From assembly GCF_019049655.1 (NCBI RefSeq), contig NZ_JAFMOX010000049.1, forward strand, positions 55,684 to 119,683: DNA of 64,000 nt, in the 5' to 3' direction. This stretch comes from Rahnella rivi (GTDB lineage: Bacteria; Pseudomonadota; Gammaproteobacteria; Enterobacterales; Enterobacteriaceae). How positions within the stretch are numbered: position 1 is the first letter of the stretch; every line of letters starts with the position of its first letter. The notes below the pieces were generated by a model. It saw only the letters and a list, made by a program, of their open reading frames with translations. It was not told the DNA's origin and ran no database searches. Below, piece by piece: positions 61,246-64,000 of the stretch. The translations under genes and the position numbers were made by a program.

Positions 61246-62232
61246 TTAATACATTGGCATCAACTGCAAAGGAGGTGCCTTTAGTTTCTTAATTTGCTCG
61301 TTAAAAGCAGCAATCTGGCCTCGCCAAAAGTCTTCATCCGTCATCCACGGAAAACTTTTAGGGAATGCAGGGTCTTCCCAGCGGCGCGCGACCCAGGCCA
61401 GATAATAAACCATGCGCATCGCGCGCAGCGGTTCAATGAGTGCCAGCTCGCGAGAGTCAAAATCGGCGAATTCTTCATACGCTTCGAGCAATACATCCAG
61501 CTGAAGGCGCTGCTCACTTTGATCCCCGTGCAACAACATCCAGAGATCCTGTATCGCCGGGCCATTGCGGGCATCATCCATATCGACAAACAGCGGCCCA
61601 TCACGCCAGAGAATGTTCCCCGGGTGGCAATCGCCGTGCAAACGCAAAGGTTTCCAGTCCGTATGCCAATATGTTTGTGTGGTATTGATCAGATTATCTG
61701 TCGCCAGCAAGAAAGGCTCGCGCAGACTCTTCGGGATCAGAGGGCATTGTGCGAGAACTTCACGCGGCTGTACGAGATATTCATCCAGCCCCATTGTCGG
61801 ACGAGCAGTAAAAAGGCTCTCACTGCCCACCTGATGAATACGTCCCAGGAAACGCCCAACCCACTCAAGCTGATCAAGGTTATCTATTTCATACTGCCGA
61901 CCACCTACGCTGGGAAACACGGTAAACATGTAACCCTGATGGTGATGCAACGTATTTTCATTGATAGAAAGCGGGGCAACGGCCGGTATTTCAGCTTCGG
62001 ACATATCATGTGAAAAAAGATGCTCTTCATGGATCTGTTCCTCACTCCAGCGTTCCGGACGATAGAACTTCACCACATAGCGTTTTCTGTCTTCACAGAG
62101 AAACTGATATACCCGATTTTCATAGCTGTTTAATGCAGTGAGCCCGGACTCTGCGCGCAGACCGACACTCTCGAGTGCATCAAGGATAAGATCCGGCGAC
62201 AATGCCTGAAAATTGAAAGCTGAACTATTCAT
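61246..62232 (-). CDS. srkA: Stress response kinase A (SrkA/YihE)
   Basis: Ser/Thr protein kinase with an aminoglycoside-phosphotransferase-like fold that protects against stress-induced death in E. coli. The 328-residue protein has the nucleotide-binding RYVVKFYRPERWS near 52 and the catalytic-loop signature LRLHGDCHPGNILWRDGPLFVDMDDARNG near 197-225 (His-Gly-Asp...Asn, then Asp). It leads the srkA-dsbA operon, under a CpxR-like box. Confidence 0.95.
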   Translation of the reverse strand: MNSSAFNFQALSPDLILDALESVGLRAESGLTALNSYENRVYQFLCEDRKRYVVKFYRPERWSEEQIHEEHLFSHDMSEAEIPAVAPLSINENTLHHHQGYMFTVFPSVGGRQYEIDNLDQLEWVGRFLGRIHQVGSESLFTARPTMGLDEYLVQPREVLAQCPLIPKSLREPFLLATDNLINTTQTYWHTDWKPLRLHGDCHPGNILWRDGPLFVDMDDARNGPAIQDLWMLLHGDQSEQRLQLDVLLEAYEEFADFDSRELALIEPLRAMRMVYYLAWVARRWEDPAFPKSFPWMTDEDFWRGQIAAFNEQIKKLKAPPLQLMPMY

Positions 62233-62308
62233 AACTTCATTCGGATTGGCCGCACAGAAAAATGATAATGGGAAATAGTATCACCTATTTTTCGTGGTTC
62301 GCATGAAG

Positions 62309-62323
62309 TTCACATAAGTTTAC
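62309..62323 (-). promoter_or_regulatory. CpxR-like box upstream of srkA-dsbA
   Basis: On the leftward strand GTAAACTTATGTGAA shows two half-sites (GTAAA and GTGAA) five bases apart, close to the CpxR consensus GTAAA-N5-GTAAA. It is about 77-91 bp before srkA. In E. coli the Cpx response activates this operon. Confidence 0.6.
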
Positions 62324-62324
62324 A

Positions 62325-62594
62325 TCAATCTTTAATCACACCACGGGCTCGCAGAAGCGCCGTTTTAAAGTCATCCTCATAGTCTTTCTTCAGACCGGGA
62401 ATTTCCGCAGAGCTTTCTGTTCCACGCATTTTCAGGTGATAAATCAATGTGTCATCACTCAGTTCCGCCAATGGGCCCTGATAACCGCATTCACCCGCCA
62501 GCTTCTGGATAAACTCCATCAGGTTAAGATCACTGTCTTCTTTCCAGGCTGGGTGCAGTAATTCAATCAGCTCATTGACGCGATGTTCTTTCAT
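62325..62594 (-). CDS. yihD: YihD family protein (DUF1040)
   Basis: An 89-residue soluble protein with no known function. It reads [89 protein letters not shown] in pieces typical of E. coli YihD. No signal peptide or metal motif is seen. It lies between srkA and divergent mobA, as in E. coli. Confidence 0.93.
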   Translation of the reverse strand: MKEHRVNELIELLHPAWKEDSDLNLMEFIQKLAGECGYQGPLAELSDDTLIYHLKMRGTESSAEIPGLKKDYEDDFKTALLRARGVIKD

Positions 62595-62745
62595 GAGGTT
62601 TCTTCCTTTATTTGTTGAGTCCCTAAAAATAACAGGGTTATTTCTTCAGGGGAAGGACAAGCTGACATGACAAAGTTAAATCTGCTTGCGTTGAAAATTT
62701 GACGTTACAATGGCCGGAATACAAAGATTTTGGCAGGTGAATATT

Positions 62746-63321
62746 ATGGATCGCAGCAGCATTACCGGCGTTATTTTAGCGGGCGGACGCTCGAGCAGGA
62801 TGGGGGAGGATAAGGGATTGGTTGAGGTAAAAGGTCAGCCTTTGTTCGAAATCATAGCTGACAGGCTCTCTCCACAGGTGGGTAATATACTGATCAGTTG
62901 TAACCAAAATGCGGATCGCTACGGCAAAAAATTTCAGACTGTCCCAGACCTCACACAGGATTTCTCCGGTCCACTTGCCGGTATGCTGGCCGCTTTAACG
63001 GTAAGTCAGACAGAATGGGTGCTGTTCGTACCTTGTGACGTCCCGGGATTCCCCATTAACTTAGCCGAAACGTTTTTGTCCGAGTTATCAGGCTGTCAGG
63101 CCCTCTATGCACGAGATCCGGAACGGGAGCATCCGACACTTTGCCTGCTCAACCGCAATCTTATTCCAGCCTTGAAATCCTATCTTGAAAATGGCGACCG
63201 TAAGCTCATGATCTTCTTCCATAACGTCGGTGCCAAATCAGTTATGTTTAATCATGCTGCAGATTTTTCCAACCTCAATTGCCCGCAAGATGTTTTGCGT
63301 TGGCAGAGCGAATCACGATGA
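62746..63321 (+). CDS. mobA: Molybdenum cofactor guanylyltransferase
   Basis: Adds GMP to molybdopterin to form the bis-MGD cofactor of DMSO-reductase-family enzymes. I take the ATG at 62746 (191 residues), with CAGGTG upstream; the frame to 62710 lacks support. Landmarks are GVILAGGRSSRMGEDKG (nucleotide loop) near residue 7, GPLAGMLAAL near 77, and FVPCDVPGFP near 100, with the metal-site Asp. Its stop overlaps the mobB start (ATGA). Confidence 0.95.
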   Translation: MDRSSITGVILAGGRSSRMGEDKGLVEVKGQPLFEIIADRLSPQVGNILISCNQNADRYGKKFQTVPDLTQDFSGPLAGMLAALTVSQTEWVLFVPCDVPGFPINLAETFLSELSGCQALYARDPEREHPTLCLLNRNLIPALKSYLENGDRKLMIFFHNVGAKSVMFNHAADFSNLNCPQDVLRWQSESR

Positions 63322-63848
63322 ACAATCGTGAAATACCACTGCTCGGAATAGTGGCTTACAGTGGCACGGGCAAAACGACATTATTGAAACAACTCATTCC
63401 GCATCTTCGCCAACGAGGCATTCGTGTAGGCCTTATCAAACACACTCATCACGACGTTGACGTTGATACGCCAGGAAAAGACAGCTTCGAACTGAGAAAG
63501 GCTGGCGCAGATCAAACTATGGTCGCAAGCAGTGACAGATGGGCATTAATGACAGAGACAGCGCATCAGGAACCTCTTGATCTCAGGTACCTTGCGACAC
63601 GTTTCGACAGTAAAAGTCTCGATATGATTTTGGTTGAGGGATTCAAACACGAGAGGATAGATAAAATTGTGTTGTACAGGGAAGAAAGCGGCATGCATTT
63701 AGAGCAGTTGATTGATTCTTATGTCATTGCGGTTGCCAGCAATCAATTACCGGCTCTGAATTTGGAATCAATCAGGGTGCTGGATCTCAATAAGATCGAA
63801 GAAATAGAGTGTTTTATTGTCGAATGGCTGGAAAAACAAGCTAATTAG
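63318..63848 (+). CDS. mobB: Molybdopterin-guanine dinucleotide biosynthesis adaptor MobB
   Basis: GTP-binding partner of MobA (176 residues). P-loop GIVAYSGTGKTTLLKQL at residues 10-26, then VGLIKHTHHDVDVDTPGKDSFELRKAGA near 40-65 and LVEGFKHE near 115. It begins inside the mobA stop and runs toward the rRNA operon terminator. Confidence 0.95.
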   Translation: MNNREIPLLGIVAYSGTGKTTLLKQLIPHLRQRGIRVGLIKHTHHDVDVDTPGKDSFELRKAGADQTMVASSDRWALMTETAHQEPLDLRYLATRFDSKSLDMILVEGFKHERIDKIVLYREESGMHLEQLIDSYVIAVASNQLPALNLESIRVLDLNKIEEIECFIVEWLEKQAN

Positions 63849-63887
63849 CAGGTTTTACTTTCCTGCTTTCCCTAAATTCCACACAGC

Positions 63888-63917
63888 AAAAAGCCCTGTA
63901 CGTCAGTACAGGGCTTT
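63888..63917 (-). terminator. Terminator of the rRNA operon
   Basis: AAGCCCTGTAC and GTACAGGGCTT form an 11-bp stem around 4 bases; on the leftward strand it is followed by five T (63892-63888). It lies 12 bp past the 5S rRNA end. Confidence 0.9.
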
Positions 63918-63928
63918 CCACTTGTTTG

Positions 63929-64000
63929 ATGCCTGGCAGTTCCCTACTCTCGCATGGGGAGACCCCACACTACCATCGGCGCTACGGCGTTTCACTTCTG
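63929..64000 (-). rRNA. rrf: 5S ribosomal RNA, 3' part (gene continues past the window)
   Basis: The leftward strand ends with the conserved 5S 3' region (CATGCGAGAGTAGGGAACTG, then CCAGGCAT). Only the last 72 bases of about 120 are inside. The gene order mobA-mobB-5S matches the rrnA neighbourhood of E. coli, so a 16S-23S-5S operon should extend to the right. Confidence 0.96.

Noticed and set aside
63896..63911. LexA-box-like CTGT-N8-ACAG
   Set aside because: It is formed by the perfect stem of the rRNA operon terminator, lies between two gene ends and precedes no gene.

Overview
The window is chromosomal DNA of a gammaproteobacterium of the order Enterobacterales. Most proteins recall their E. 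coli counterparts closely (SpoT, RpoZ, GlnA, TypA, XanP), and gene order follows E. coli over long stretches. The lipopolysaccharide core locus, however, is of the Klebsiella/Serratia type (waaQ-wabG-waaA-waaE-coaD), and several inserts are absent from E. coli. A Yersiniaceae-like genome (Serratia/Rahnella/Ewingella/Rouxiella group) fits best; that placement is an inference from memory. I saw no insertion sequence, prophage, CRISPR array or tRNA gene.

Layout. 1-2.1 kb: 3' part of envC and yibQ. 2.2-4.4 kb: two glycosyltransferase genes in the slot between yibQ and tdh. 4.4-6.7 kb: tdh and kbl (threonine catabolism), reading leftward. 6.9-19.4 kb: LPS core locus hldD-waaF-waaC-GT9-GT8-waaL-GT2-waaQ-wabG-waaA-waaE-coaD, which makes L,D-heptose, builds the inner and outer core, ligates O antigen and adds Kdo to lipid A. 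19.4-26.8 kb: mutM, rpmG-rpmB, radC, coaBC-dut, slmA, pyrE-rph, yicC. 26.9-28.9 kb: a FabF-type ketosynthase and a TetR regulator, an accessory pair. 29.3-37.8 kb: yicG, ligB, and gmk-rpoZ-spoT-trmH-recG. 38.0-44.0 kb: orphan PTS IIC, gltS, xanP, yicH. 44.1-64 kb: yiiD-dtd-yihY, yihX, typA, glnA-glnL-glnG, hemN with a small membrane ORF and yihI, CsrC RNA, engB, Spot 42 RNA, polA, dsbA-srkA, yihD, mobA-mobB, and the 3' end of a 5S rRNA gene of an rRNA operon reading leftward.

The E. coli-like order is broken once: the block ending at yicH and the block starting at yiiD lie far apart in E. coli K-12 but are joined here near 44.05 kb.

The regulatory signals are well preserved. They include two NtrC enhancer sites, a CRP site and a sigma-54 promoter for glnA; an NtrC operator before glnL; a consensus-matching PurR box before xanP; the rph-pyrE attenuator; a CpxR-like box before srkA-dsbA; DnaA-box-like sites before polA; and full CsrC and Spot 42 genes. 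The least explained items are the structured leader of rpmB-rpmG, the FabF/TetR pair, the 58-codon ORF between yihI and hemN, and the outer-core glycosyltransferases.
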